Below are positions 23,861-34,541 of a stretch of 64,000 nt of DNA, piece after piece; within the stretch, counting starts at the first letter, position 1, and the number at the start of each line of letters is the position of its first letter. The stretch spans positions 81,366,958 through 81,430,957 of the forward strand of contig CP136069.1 of the NCBI GenBank assembly GCA_032622095.1, given 5' to 3'. Under the pieces are notes generated by a model. It saw nothing but the letters and a program-made list of their open reading frames with translations. It was not told where the DNA came from and searched no databases. The position numbers and the translations under genes are program-made. The stretch comes from Siphonodentalium dalli. Lineage: Eukaryota > Mollusca > Scaphopoda > Gadilida > Siphonodentaliidae.

Positions 23861-24594
23861 GGGTTTCTGACTCCATGAATGGCATATTTCATTGCTCCAA
23901 TGGTCAGTTAACATGAACAATACAACATAAAGTCACAATTCTCAACCACTACTAAACAGCATAAACTGATCTTAAAGATATTAGAGAAAAAAAATATCAA
24001 ATTTTCCACTTCCGGTTGCCATATTGGCCACCATTTTTGCAGCCATTTTGAGCCAAAGTGACAATTTTGGTACTAATGAGTTGGAATATGCATAAGAAAT
24101 AGAATGTTTCACTAAAATTGCACAGTTCTGCCCATCTCTTGATGAAATATGACTAGAAATCACAATGGTGATTTTTGGTAAAATTTTATACTTCTTTCTG
24201 TAAAATCAAATATTTGAGGGATCAGAAGGGTTTCTGACTCCATGAATGGCATATTTCATTGCTCCAATGGTCAGTTAACATGAACAATACAACATAAAGT
24301 CACAATTCTCAACCACTACTAAACAGCATAAACTGATCTTAAAGATATTAGAGAAAAAAAATATCAAATTTTCCACTTCCGGTTGCCATATTGGCCACCA
24401 TTTTTGCAGCCATTTTGAGCCAAAGTGACAATTTTGGTACTAATGAGTTGGAATATGCATAAGAAATAGAATGTTTCACTAAAATTGCACAGTTCTGCCC
24501 ATCTCTTGATGAAATATGACTAGAAATCACAATGGTGATTTTTGGTAAAATTTTATACTTCTTTCTGTAAAATCAAATATTTGAGGGATCAGAA
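23861..24594. repeat. Near-identical 367 bp tandem duplication
   Basis: Two consecutive 367 bp units that look essentially identical (for example, 'ccacttccggttgccatatt' at about 24005 and 24372). A partial third, more diverged unit follows to about 24750, and an older diverged version precedes at 23600-23860. The near identity suggests a recent unequal exchange in the right arm of the giant inverted repeat. Confidence 0.9.
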
Positions 24595-25249
24595 GGGTTT
24601 CTGACTCCATGAATGGCATTTCCATTGCTCCAATGGTCAGTTAACATGAACAATACAACATAAAGTCACAATTCTCAACCAGCACCAAACAGCATATAAA
24701 CTGATCTTAAAGATATTAGAGAAAAAAAATCAAATTTTCCACTTCCAGCTGCCATTTTGGTGGCCATCTTGGACGGTGAGTTCCAATTTTACCCTATAAT
24801 AGTGTCATAATAATATGACAATATTGTCTCACTATAATTTGCTCACTCAGTGACCCATCTGAAAAACGGCGGTCATGTTGCGCGCCATCTTGAATTTAAC
24901 GGGTTCCACTTAACCGAAAGTTGGAACCAGCTGGATTATGTTCAGGGATATAGTGGACAATGTGCAAAGTTTGGTGCTTTAATCCAGAAGTGAACAATTC
25001 TTCTGTTATTGTGCGCTAAGCGACCCAACTATAACGGAACATGCAAACAATGCCATTTGGCCCTCGTTTGAAAGCACTCCTAATGGCAAACATCCATACT
25101 AAATTTCATTGGTGTCCGACATGGATTAGGATATTACTTCTAGATAAACAGAGAACAACTCTGGAATGGAAATAGTGAACAACTTCATTGGACCCTCTTT
25201 TGAAAGCACCGATGGTGAAAAAACTCCAAACCACATCTTTATTACTAAT

Positions 25250-25715
25250 ATATTAGTGAATCTTTAAATTATTTGAGATCAACAGAACCTATCCCGTGAC
25301 AATTCCCAAGCCATTTTACTTTTGTGCACTAATGTTCCCACATATCTTCTGGACTGATAATAAATGTTCTTTATTGATCATGTTCTTTATTGATCATATA
25401 AGTCATCTTAGGTCAACGGCGCCTATCCCATGACATTTCCCTGGCCATGTCTCTACCAATTTTAGTACATATCTTCTGATACGGAATGTTCTTTATTGCT
25501 CATATTTACCCCTTTAAGTCATCTGAGGTGAATGGCATCTATCTCATGACACTCTACTGGTCAATATATCCCTATGTTTCAATTATCACTGACCAGATTG
25601 TAACCACTTTGGGTATTTAATTAATTATTTAGTTCAATTAATTAGTAGTGCCATTTTAAGACATCTGAGGTCAACGGGTCGACTCGCATATATAAGAGAA
25701 TGCATTGGCACAGGT
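25250..25715. repeat. ~128 bp diverged tandem repeat ending in a half hairpin
   Basis: Four diverged units containing 'catctgaggtcaacgg' and 'cctatcccatgaca' at about 25265, 25390, 25517 and 25650. At about 25676-25714 the sequence changes abruptly to the half hairpin gtcgactcgcatatataaga of the TTAA MITE family. Confidence 0.7.
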
Positions 25716-26082
25716 TTTTCGCAAAAATTCAGGAAGCTCACGTCAAGAAAGTGTTAATGTATGAGTTAACTTTGAATTGTTTCCTTAAATTTTAATCGCA
25801 ACGTGGCCTTAATTTCTATATCTTAGTGTGAATCAAATCATGAAACATGAGAATCTCGCGAAAGAAAAAGTGCTGAGGTACGACCTGATAGCATAATTAA
25901 GTACAAAATAATCATGGCAAACAGAACCATATCATCTTACTGTCTGTGGGGAGTGGAATTTTTTTTTGAATGGCACGATTTTCTCACAAACGGACTCGCA
26001 GTCGTAAATTCTGTGAAAAGATGTTTTAACCATCCGAAAAAAATCCGACTTCTGTTAGCTATTCCTAATTCTTATCATGCCT
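25716..26082. other. Unrecognised stretch
   Basis: No feature was recognised between the half hairpin and the next MITE. Confidence 0.35.
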
Positions 26083-26475
26083 TGAAATAGTGTGTCTGTC
26101 ATTTGCAGAATGAGGTCCCCAGAGGGTGAATTTAGTGATGCTACCCTGCATAGCGGGCTAGCATCACCAAATTCACCCTCTGGGGACCTCATTCTGCTTA
26201 CAACTCAGCAGAATGAGGTTCCCAGAGGGTGAATTTGGTGATGCTAGCCCGCTATGCGGGGTAGCATCACTAACTTCACCCTCTGGGGACCTCATTCTGC
26301 AAATGACAGACACACAATTTCAAGGCTTAATTCTTATCAGTAGTAGTTAAGCCTGCAAATAGCATTTCTGTCATTTGAATAATGAGGTCCCCAGAGGGGG
26401 AATTTAGTGATGCTATGCCGCACAGCAGGCTAGCATCACTAAATTCACCCTCTGGGAACCTCATTCTGCTTAGGC
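26083..26475. mobile_element. MITE with stacked 'gaggtccccagag' hairpins
   Basis: A near-complete inverted repeat from gccttgaaatagtgtgtctg (about 26083) to cagacacacaatttcaaggc (about 26319). Inside it, 'gcagaatgaggtccccagag' and 'gatgctagcccgc' form two adjacent hairpins. A second, partial copy follows at about 26353-26472. The family recurs at 12.7-13.7, 29.8-30.2 and 55.65-56.1 kb. Confidence 0.8.
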
Positions 26476-26687
26476 CATGACTGCTATGGTAGACCTACAT
26501 TGTACATGTAGGATCAGGTTGAAGTTCCCCAGTTGAAGTTGGTGATGTTCACACATTAGTCGCCTCGATTATAAATGCATTTTATCTTCTACATTTGCAG
26601 GCATGGTAGTAGTTCATAATGCGAAAGGTGTCCACTTCAATAATTCAAGACTGTAGGATATGGCAAGCCAAACCGCTATTTAATATT

Positions 26688-27003
26688 AATTTTACTTAAG
26701 TAAAATAAAATTACACTTTATTTTACTTAAGTGAAATAAAATGTCATTTTATTTTACTTAAGTGAAATAACGGTCATTTTTTATTTTACTTAAGTAAAAA
26801 AGAATTTTACTTAAGTAAAATTAACCATGTTTTAACTTAAGTAGAATTCTTTTTTACTTAAGTAAAATAAAAAATGACCTTTATTTTACTTAAGTAAAAA
26901 AGAATTCTACTTAAGTAAAATAATGCGTTAATTTTACTTAAGTAAAATAAATGACATCTATCGATGACCGGTAGATGGCGTTTATTTCACTTAAGTGAAA
27001 TAA
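26688..27003. repeat. Left cluster of 11 ACTTAAGT palindromes
   Basis: Cores start at 26694, 26725, 26756, 26788, 26809, 26835, 26856, 26888, 26909, 26936 and 26989. Flanks are usually TTTT/AAAA, sometimes TTTC/GAAA. Successive starts are mostly 21, 31-32 or 53 bp apart. The last interval contains tgacatctatcgatgaccgg, which is repeated in the same orientation in the right cluster. Confidence 0.9.
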
Positions 27004-27652
27004 AGCGCCCACTATGGGAGTCATATTGCAAACTAATAATTGCTCCCTTGGCACGTGCGCCTGGAGTGCTGTTCATGTTCGTGAGAAAGTTATCTCCCGT
27101 TGTGTATTACTACAGCCGTAGCCGGCTAGGCATGCGCAGTAGAAAGATACAGAAAGCCAAACTATGGAGTTTGACAGAAAGCTGCAGCCGGCCACAGCTG
27201 GTGGTCACTAACTATTGTACCGCAACTCCGAACTTGGAATGTCGGCATAATGTTTGCATTATGTTGCTATATCAATTCACCAATGGTCTCACTCGCTGCA
27301 GCAAGCACATTTGAAGCAATTAACACTCGTACTAAGTCCATGCCTCCATAAATCTGATATTTAAAAGAGTATGATAAGTGATTATATCTCGTTCTCAGCA
27401 CAATAAGCATCAAACACAAACGCATAACACATTTTAGCAGTTTTCTCTGATTATTGCGGTGATGGCAGGGGGTGTGGAATGTTCTCAATATTATTGCATG
27501 AGGTTGGTGCTAATCTCATTCTGTCATCTATAATATCATAAAACACTCGCTGTCCTTATAACAAGGTCACATGTGGTTTGGTGGGATTTGGCGTTGGTCT
27601 CTAAACTGATTGGGGGGAAATCATTAATAACTCTTAACACCTGGTTGCATTT

Positions 27653-28107
27653 TATTTTACTTAGGTAAAATAAATGACATCTATCGATGACCGGTAGATG
27701 GCGTTTATTTCACTTAAGTGAAATAAACCCAAATGTTCATTTATTTGACTTAAGTAAAAAAGAATTTTACTTAAGTTAAATAAAAACTGTTTTATTTCAC
27801 TTAAGTAAAATTCTTTTTTACTTAAGTAAAATAAAAAAAGGGCGTAACATAATGGTAATTTTATTTCACTTAAGTAAAATTAGTGTGCGTTTTAATTTTA
27901 CTTAAGTAAAATAAAATGTCATTTTATTTTACTTAAGTAAAATAAAGTGTCATTTTATTTTACTTAAGTAAAATAAAACCATGTAGATGGCGCTTTATTT
28001 CACTTAAGTAAAATAAAATGACACTTTATTTTACTTAAGTAAAATAAAATGTCATTTTATTTCACTTAAGTGAAATAAAGTGTCATTTTATTTTACTTAA
28101 GTAAAAT
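27653..28107. repeat. Right cluster of 14 ACTTAAGT palindromes
   Basis: Cores start at 27659 (variant ACTTAGGT), 27712, 27748, 27769, 27799, 27820, 27868, 27900, 27931, 27962, 28002, 28033, 28064 and 28095. Six of the last intervals are 31-32 bp; the other is 40. Spacers often contain tgtca or its complement. Confidence 0.9.
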
Positions 28108-28373
28108 TAATATTAAATAGCGGTTTGGCTTGCCATAGTAGGATGGGCCATTGTGGAGAGATACAGCCAAGTCGAATATGAGCACACCCGATGTATTTAT
28201 CATGTATATAATTATTTCAATGTATAAACAGAACATACATGTATGTACATAATTAATACCGAAACAACTGATTCAACATTTAGATTCTCAACAATATAAC
28301 ATTTACTTCAAGCACTATTGTATGGTACATGTAGGTCCAGAGCCGCTGACCCAGGAAGACTGTAGCTGCCAAC

Positions 28374-28622
28374 ATGCTGAAATTTGTATTGGATATTGCT
28401 TCATTTGAGAAAACTAATGAGTATTGGCAGTTCATGTATATACATCATTCTCACCTTTTCTGTCAGAGATGTCGTCAACATAATCGTCTTAATGGGTATT
28501 CTGAAATTCTCCCAGACTACCAAAGTTTTTTCAAACTTTACGATAGACAAATGACAAAATTAGTTCGAGTAAACAACACTGTTGTGCAGTGCAACATCAT
28601 GTTACCCAGCCCTATTAACTAG
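28374..28622 (+). CDS. Possible small ORF, unrecognised
   Basis: An 82-codon ATG-to-TAG frame with mixed composition and a Cys-x2-Cys (FCQRCRQ) near residue 30. I recognise no domain, and no splice sites or promoter support it. It starts 240 bp outside the ACTTAAGT element. It may be chance. Confidence 0.15.
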   Translation: MLKFVLDIASFEKTNEYWQFMYIHHSHLFCQRCRQHNRLNGYSEILPDYQSFFKLYDRQMTKLVRVNNTVVQCNIMLPSPIN

Positions 28623-28624
28623 AA

Positions 28625-29825
28625 TAAATTTGCATAATCTAAAAACTTGACTTAGCCAGAAATATTTGCTCGACTAAAAAGCTTAGGATCCACATACATA
28701 TAGCTGCATGCTCGATCTACACATATATCTTAAGTTTAAAATTGGAACTTGGTCTATTATCATAGTAGATTTGGTTGGGTCTTAAAATTGCTGATTATCA
28801 AGATATCCCTTGTTATCTCAGTACTGTTAAAGGCATATTATGTACTTGTACGGCTGTATGAAACTGATAAGTTAGTACTCAGTTGCTATGCCAACTGGAG
28901 GAATGTAGCATTCTACTAACATCGGGACGCATCTATCGGTGATAAACTAATGAAAACTATTTCGCCATCGAAAGTCACTGCATTTAATAATATATAAGAA
29001 TGACGGTGTGTGTTGTCAATTTACATATAATATTTGTAAAATAACTACATTGAACAAGATTATTCTCAATTTCTATTTTGATCACCCTACTGGAGTGTTT
29101 CACATCACATTAACATTGAACAATTATTTTTTTCTGCTGCATACTTCCACAGTGGAACACTAACACAATGTCTGTAGCAATTTGTTTCCTGTCTGTACAA
29201 TACATTGGCAGTTTCTGATATTTCCCTGGGGTAAAAATTAGCCAAGGAAATTTCTTTTTGCCTCAGCTCAGCCGATAACAATTCACCCTTTCCATGCTAA
29301 ATGGATTCTCCCACCAAGTTAAAAAGTGTACATAGGAATAGTCTATTATTTATTTGGAGGGAATTAAGGTGATAAAAGCAGATAACAGCCCTATTTATTG
29401 AGGGAAATGTTTAGATAATAAGTTCAACAAACAACCTATGTTGAACTTAATATCTGAACATTTCCTATGGGATAACTACTTATCAAATGATGCTTTAGTA
29501 TAGAAACGGTCAACAGGAATATGTTATCAGATATCCACACTCTTATCAGTTACACCTTATATATTTATGTACATATAACACATGTCTTTATCTATCGGGA
29601 TGCAGCTGGCTGAATGCAGGTAAAAACACATGCTGATTTACATAGACACTAAGACATTCATATTTTAACAGTTTGCTTTTTAATTTCCTACCAAATACTG
29701 CATGGAGGTATATTAACTATGGCAGATATGACAATGTACATGATAGTGTACTGGTATCATGCAGTTTTCATCCATTTCTTGTAAGGTGACAAAGAAAACG
29801 CTTATCTCAGTATGGATAGCTCGTT
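28625..29825. other. Intergenic stretch with one small hairpin MITE
   Basis: Mostly unrecognised AT-rich DNA. At about 29400-29467 there is an inverted repeat, gggaaatgtttagataataa / ttaatatctgaacatttcc, around a short loop. A sister copy is at about 62221-62284 inside GOLGA2. Confidence 0.55.
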
Positions 29826-29829
29826 TGAA

Positions 29830-30240
29830 CCCAAGTCTGCAAATAGTGTGTCTGTCATTTGCAGAATGAGGTCCCCAGAGTGTGAACTCAGTGACGCTAT
29901 CCCACATGGTGGGCTAACATCACCAAATTCACCCTCTGGGAACCTCATTCTCCTTAGGCCTCAAATGCTATGGGAGAACTACATGTATGATCAGATTGAA
30001 GTTCCCCAGTTGAAGTTGGTGATGTTCATCCATTAGACACCTCGATTATGCATTTTATCTTCAGCAAATTAGGAGACATAGAAACTTCCCAGAAGGGAAA
30101 AAGTAACTAAAACTATGTCAATTTGAGACTATAGATACTTCCCATAATCTGAGGCCTAAGCAGAATGAGGTCCCCAGAGGGTGAATTTGGCGATGCTAGC
30201 CTGCCAAGTGGGATAGCATCAATAAATTCACCCGTGATCT
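29830..30240. mobile_element. MITE of the 'gaggtccccagag' family
   Basis: Starts gtctgcaaatagtgtgtctg (29837) and contains two hairpin cores (about 29862-29950 and 30160-30235) separated by 'gttgaagttggtgatgttca'. It has the same order as the copy at 55654-56098. The right terminus is truncated. Confidence 0.7.
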
Positions 30241-30364
30241 CTGATTACTGAAGGCCAGAGGACTTAACTGTTATCCTTCCATGATTAACCTCAGTGGCAG
30301 GGCCAAAGTGTTCCACATCACTTTAATAATGAATGAGACATACATGTAGGACTGGGGATCTTTC

Positions 30365-30500
30365 TAAAGATACCTAATCCGATTTAACGCCGCTAAATTA
30401 CTATTTCTTTGACTTCGGGGTAAAAAATATTTGAAGTGAGTCGAGGAACCCACCCATCAAAACTCAAAGTTATCAGATTTTGATTATTGAAATCTTTTAT
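30365..30500. repeat. Fragment of the TTAA MITE of 21671-22127
   Basis: Matches one arm of that element ('tttgacttcggggtaaaaaa', 'gagtcgaggaacccaccca'). Only one arm is present. Confidence 0.65.
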
Positions 30501-31689
30501 TTTTCCCCACCTCGAATAATTGGCAGCCTAGAAAAAAATTCCCATGACTTCTGCCAGAAATAGTAGACAAGGGCGGATGCCACTATGAGAGCTCATGCAA
30601 GGTCACACTCCCTGTATAAGATCAGTGGCGATCACAAATTAACTTCGGAATATAAGACTATGAAAAGTATCTTCATCAACAAGAATACGATAGGTTGTGA
30701 TAGTTGACATGCGGATACATACATTTACGTATTTATGAATCGGTAATCATGTTTTATTCATGCAAATAGGCATGTTATACGGCACCATGCTGGTTACACA
30801 TGGAAATACTATGTGTTTACACATATCTGATAACACATTGTGTTGGGGAATTCCACATTGAACTAGAAATCACCAAATACAGAAGTTGTAAACCAAACCC
30901 GCCCATCGTGCAAACTTCCAAGAAAAAAGGTTATTATAGGACTTGTCACTTCTTCGACAAATATGATAATAAATGGTAATGGTAATAAACTAATTTGAAT
31001 AACTAAACAGGCTTTTGTTGAAATTCCATTGTAGTTGTAACTGGATGATACAGTGACCATCGAATCGGATTTTCTATCTTTAAGTAACATGCATATAATA
31101 AAATCTAGTATGTAAGGACATTAGCTCCAAATAATCAAATGGCAAGGCGTAAGTTTTGATATGGCAATTCAGGAAATAGTATACTCACTCAATGCCAAGT
31201 GATATGATTCTATAAATGAGGAAATAATAAATGCACCGGTATGATAAATATATAGCTGCAAGTGACTGTTGAGTCACCTAACTAGGTGATCTGATTCAAG
31301 ATTTTATTTTCTGTGAAATTTTATCATTTTCACAGATTCTATTCAAGGGTTAAAAAAAATTGTCAGGCCCTATTAAAGATGTATGCAACATTCCAGACTG
31401 ATTGGTTTTTAAACTTTCCCCCACATTTGATTAATATACAAGTGCATAAAATAAAATGTTTATGCATTTGTGTATTCCAGGAAGAGGATATTTCTTATAA
31501 AAAGAACTTTGTATATATTTGCTTTAATATATTGTTTTCGATTATTTAGAGAGACACCAACTGGAGACACTATGGATTATCATGGCTATATACTAGTATT
31601 AATGACGTTCTTTTCTATCTAATTGACAAGCCAACTCGGTGGATCAAGGCTGGTTTCTTAAATATTTTTTTCAGTTGAACAAAAAACAA
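30501..31689. other. Unrecognised intergenic stretch
   Basis: No gene or repeat recognised. At about 31690-31820, just to the right, 'ggcaattttgaattatatta' and 'ggtaattttgaattatatta' start two near-identical ~75 bp units. Confidence 0.35.
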
Positions 31690-32330
31690 CGGCAATTTTG
31701 AATTATATTAAAATGAAGTTTATATGAACAATAATCGAGCAAAACTCAAATTTCATCAAGTCAAACATAAACAACGGTAATTTTGAATTATATTAAAATG
31801 AAGTTTATATGAACAGGAAAGAGCAAAACTCAAATTTCATCAAGTCGAAAAGGGCCATTTATGGTTATAAACCTCATACCAAATTTCATTCCATTCAGTT
31901 AACATTAACTAAAGTTACCATTTGGGGATGAAAATTGAGCCCAAATTTCAACAAAGGGCCATAATTCTGGTAGAAATGAACATTAAATCCTCAAAATAAA
32001 CCTTGACCTGTATTTTGTGGAAATGAAGCTATCAAATTTCATTCCATTATCATCCAGAAACAAAATATGAACGGATGGATGGATGGACAGATGGATGTCT
32101 GGACCAAAATATAATATGTCCCGTTTTTTAAAAACATGTGCATAAAAACATACAGTAATGTCCTAAATAATCAACCCCTATTAAAACCACAGCAGAATTA
32201 TGGGAAAAAATTTCAGGATTTAGTCGGAAATATATCTTTCTGATGAATAGCAACAAGCCATATTTCCAACGAAATCCTGAAAAATTTCCAATACTTCTGC
32301 TGTGGTTAAAGGGTCATTTACTTCAGGCAT
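31690..32330. repeat. 'gggccataattctgg' repeat followed by a hairpin MITE
   Basis: 31690-32115 is a repeat of the 'gggccataactc' class ending in a GGATGGATGGACAGATGGATG microsatellite. 32190-32308 is an inverted repeat, from accacagcagaattatgggaa to ttccaatacttctgctgtggt with 'caggatttagtcgg' arms. The same hairpin sequence surrounds the MITE at 2482-2873. Confidence 0.7.
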
Positions 32331-32480
32331 TACTGTATGTTATTGTTGCACTAAACTGGAAGTCTGTAATCCTGAACACATCTTTAAAGATAAAATAGAA
32401 TGAATCTTGGGGCACCAAAGAAAAAGGAATGCTGGAAATACAGACAACAAAAAACATACAGTATAAACTGTAAAACAAAT

Positions 32481-34187
32481 CTAATCAGAGTCTGAATAAT
32501 TTCTTCTATGCCTACTTTTGCTCTTATGTTTTTCATGCTTGGCCTTATGTCTATCATTAGAATCATCAGAAGAATTTTCCCTATCGTGATTTTCATTCTT
32601 CTTAGTCTTTTTATGTTGTTTGTCCTCGTATGAACTTTCCCTGTCACGTTTTTTATGTTTGCTACTAGTACTTCGCCTTTCGTGACTGGATTCATTTGAG
32701 CTACTTCTGTCACGATGTTTCTTATGTTTACTATCTTGTTTATGGCGATGGTTCTCAGATGATCTTTTCCTATCTTGATGCTTTTCATAGTTGCCACTGT
32801 GACATTCCTCATTTGACCTTTCCCTATCGTGATGATGCTTTCGTTTGCGCACGGGAGAATCGTGCCTTTCGTTATCACTATAGAGCCTTTTCCTATCACT
32901 ATCTCTTTCTTTATGGCTACGTCGACTGCTGATGTCAGGCTCTGAATAGCTCTTCTTTGATTTGTTTCTACTATCTTCATTTCTATCTCTAGAATGTTCA
33001 TGAACTCTAAAATTTTCTTCTCTTTGTCCATTTCTTCTGGCTTGATGCGTTTCCTTCCTTCCTTCCTCCTTCTTATAATGTTCATAAGACCTGATTCGAC
33101 TTTGTTCCATTCGCCAATGTGGAGGGGTCTCACTCCTTTCCCTTCGGTACCTGATATTACCCCTGCCTTTGATTTTTGATCCATCATTCGAATATCGATA
33201 TCGTGGTGGTGAATATCTGCGCCTATAACCTCGGTCATCACCATTCTGTTCAGAAATCTGCTGACCATCTCTCTCTGATGGAGAACAGTTTCTCAGCAAA
33301 TAATTCTGCCTCGGTACTTCAGGTATCTCGTCTGCTCTAATATCAGCAAACACTGCTGCATTTGGATCTTTTTCAGAACTATCATTGGCTTTCATTTCTT
33401 TCTTCTTTGAGGATTTTTTGTCATTGACCTTTTTCTTTTTTCTTTTATAATTTGCATCTGAATCTGCACTTGAACTTGAGTCTGAAGATGAATCAGAGTC
33501 ACTTGAACTACTGCTGGTACTATTACTACTTGAAGAATTACTTGATGAATCACTTGAATCGCTTGAAGAATCAGAGGAATCAGAACTACTTGGTTTTGAT
33601 GACTTAGCAGATTCAGATTTCTTTTTTTTAAGTGACTTCGATTTCAGCTGAAGAACAAGCTGTCCACATCGAGCAATGGTAACGTCATTAGATGGATGGT
33701 GCTTATCATCAGTAGGCTGAGACTCGATCACGCGTACAATTTCTTGACCAGAAATTACCTGACCAAACACAACATGACGATTATCAAGATGAGGCGCAGG
33801 TGCCACAGTGATAAAGAACTGTGAGTTATTCGTGTCATTTCCACGGTTAGCCATTGATAATAGAAATGGCTCCTCATGTTTGATATCAAAATTTTCATCT
33901 GGAAATGGACCCCCGTATATGGATTCACCGCCTGTTCCATCTCCCCTTGTGAAATCACCACCTTGTATCATGAATCCTTTGACAACACGATGGAATTTAG
34001 AACCTTGATAGTACAGAACTCGATCTGAGTCGAGTCCATTTCCTTTCTCTCCTGTACATAATGATCGAAAGTTTTCACACGTTTTCGGGCAAATATCAGA
34101 GAAGAGCTCGAAGACTATTCGACCAGCAGGATGCCCTCCTATCTCAATATCAAAGAAACAGCGTGGTTTGTAATTGAAGTTGTCCAT
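32481..34187 (-). CDS. PPIG: Cyclophilin-RS peptidyl-prolyl isomerase (PPIG/SRCyp-like)
   Basis: A 568-codon uninterrupted frame, ATG at 34187 and TAG at 32481. Residues about 9-180 are a cyclophilin prolyl cis-trans isomerase domain. [15 protein letters not shown] holds the catalytic Arg67, Phe72 and Gln75, and His138 is also kept. The position equivalent to cyclophilin A Trp121 is His133, as in human PPIG, which predicts weak cyclosporin binding. Then come a Ser/Asp run (about 195-245), a basic stretch, [17 protein letters not shown] and GSKIKGRG...SETPPHW, two blocks also found in human PPIG. A tail rich in Arg, Lys, His and Ser runs to the end. PPIG proteins are nuclear and contact splicing factors and the RNA polymerase II tail. 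This protein is shorter than human PPIG (about 754 residues). The coding region has no intron, unlike the human gene, which suggests intron loss or a retrocopy that stayed intact. Confidence 0.93.
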   Translation of the reverse strand: MDNFNYKPRCFFDIEIGGHPAGRIVFELFSDICPKTCENFRSLCTGEKGNGLDSDRVLYYQGSKFHRVVKGFMIQGGDFTRGDGTGGESIYGGPFPDENFDIKHEEPFLLSMANRGNDTNNSQFFITVAPAPHLDNRHVVFGQVISGQEIVRVIESQPTDDKHHPSNDVTIARCGQLVLQLKSKSLKKKKSESAKSSKPSSSDSSDSSSDSSDSSSNSSSSNSTSSSSSDSDSSSDSSSSADSDANYKRKKKKVNDKKSSKKKEMKANDSSEKDPNAAVFADIRADEIPEVPRQNYLLRNCSPSERDGQQISEQNGDDRGYRRRYSPPRYRYSNDGSKIKGRGNIRYRRERSETPPHWRMEQSRIRSYEHYKKEEGRKETHQARRNGQREENFRVHEHSRDRNEDSRNKSKKSYSEPDISSRRSHKERDSDRKRLYSDNERHDSPVRKRKHHHDRERSNEECHSGNYEKHQDRKRSSENHRHKQDSKHKKHRDRSSSNESSHERRSTSSKHKKRDRESSYEDKQHKKTKKNENHDRENSSDDSNDRHKAKHEKHKSKSRHRRNYSDSD

Positions 34188-34541
34188 CTTGTAGTCAAAT
34201 CCACTCAGGTGGTTCTAATAGTAAATGACTCTGAAAAGATCAGAAAACAGTACTAGTAATATTAAATTTCTGCTAGGAGACTGATTGCATCATTCAAAAT
34301 TAAGAATTTGATACAGAAATTTCTCCTATTTCTTGTTATCTAGAAAAAACTTAAGGGCATTCATCTAATTATAAATTATTCCATGTCTGGGTCACCTTTT
34401 CACATTTAATCTAAGGCTGCACGGGTGCAGCATTACACATCCTGTTCCAGTGCATTCTCTTCTATATGCGAATCTCCCTATTTGACCCATAAATTTCAAT
34501 AATTTGTGTTATTATGTGCATTTGTCTATAATAGTACATAA
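34188..34541. other. PPIG 5' flank and repeat with half hairpin
   Basis: Just upstream of the PPIG ATG (minus strand) is a possible 5' UTR with a tttactattag acceptor-like site at about 34217. The rest, from about 34420, is the interspersed repeat also seen at 10230-10530, with a half hairpin (ccagtgcattctcttctata). Confidence 0.45.

Larger units (their letters stand above)
20775..25005. repeat. Giant inverted repeat (~4.2 kb, foldback-like)
   Basis: The left arm (about 20775-22480) and right arm (about 23250-25005) are diverged inverted copies. Paired landmarks are: gttcacttttggattaaagc (left) with gctttaatccagaagtgaac (right); cactttggctcaaaatggct with agccattttgagccaaagtg; gtagcaaattgt with acaatttgctac; and gatgcagtatggaattttgtc with gacaaaattccatactgcatc. 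The left arm carries an inserted MITE (21671-22127), the right arm a tandem duplication, and the ~770 bp loop a minisatellite. No transposase was recognised. Confidence 0.8.
26659..28137. mobile_element. TIR element packed with ACTTAAGT palindromes
   Basis: 1479 bp with perfect 53-bp terminal inverted repeats (starting TATGGCAAGCCAAACCGC) and an exact 6-bp direct repeat, GTAGGA, at 26653-26658 and 28138-28143. That repeat reads as a target-site duplication. Both halves carry clusters of TTTTACTTAAGTAAAA-type palindromes, 11 on the left and 14 on the right. The ~650 bp centre (about 27004-27655) is ordinary sequence with no recognised domain. A 6-bp duplication does not fit the common cut-and-paste families, so the superfamily is unassigned. 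Confidence 0.88.

Noticed and set aside
23981-24530. Two identical 60-codon frames
   Set aside because: Produced by the 367-bp tandem duplication. No start context, domain or splice sites.
26688-28107. CRISPR-like regular repeats
   Set aside because: The palindromes are short, the spacers are not unique, TIRs and a target duplication enclose them, and the genome is eukaryotic.
32384-33268. 294-codon minus-strand open frame
   Set aside because: It overlaps the PPIG tail in another frame. The length comes from the low-complexity Arg/Lys/Ser codons of the real gene.
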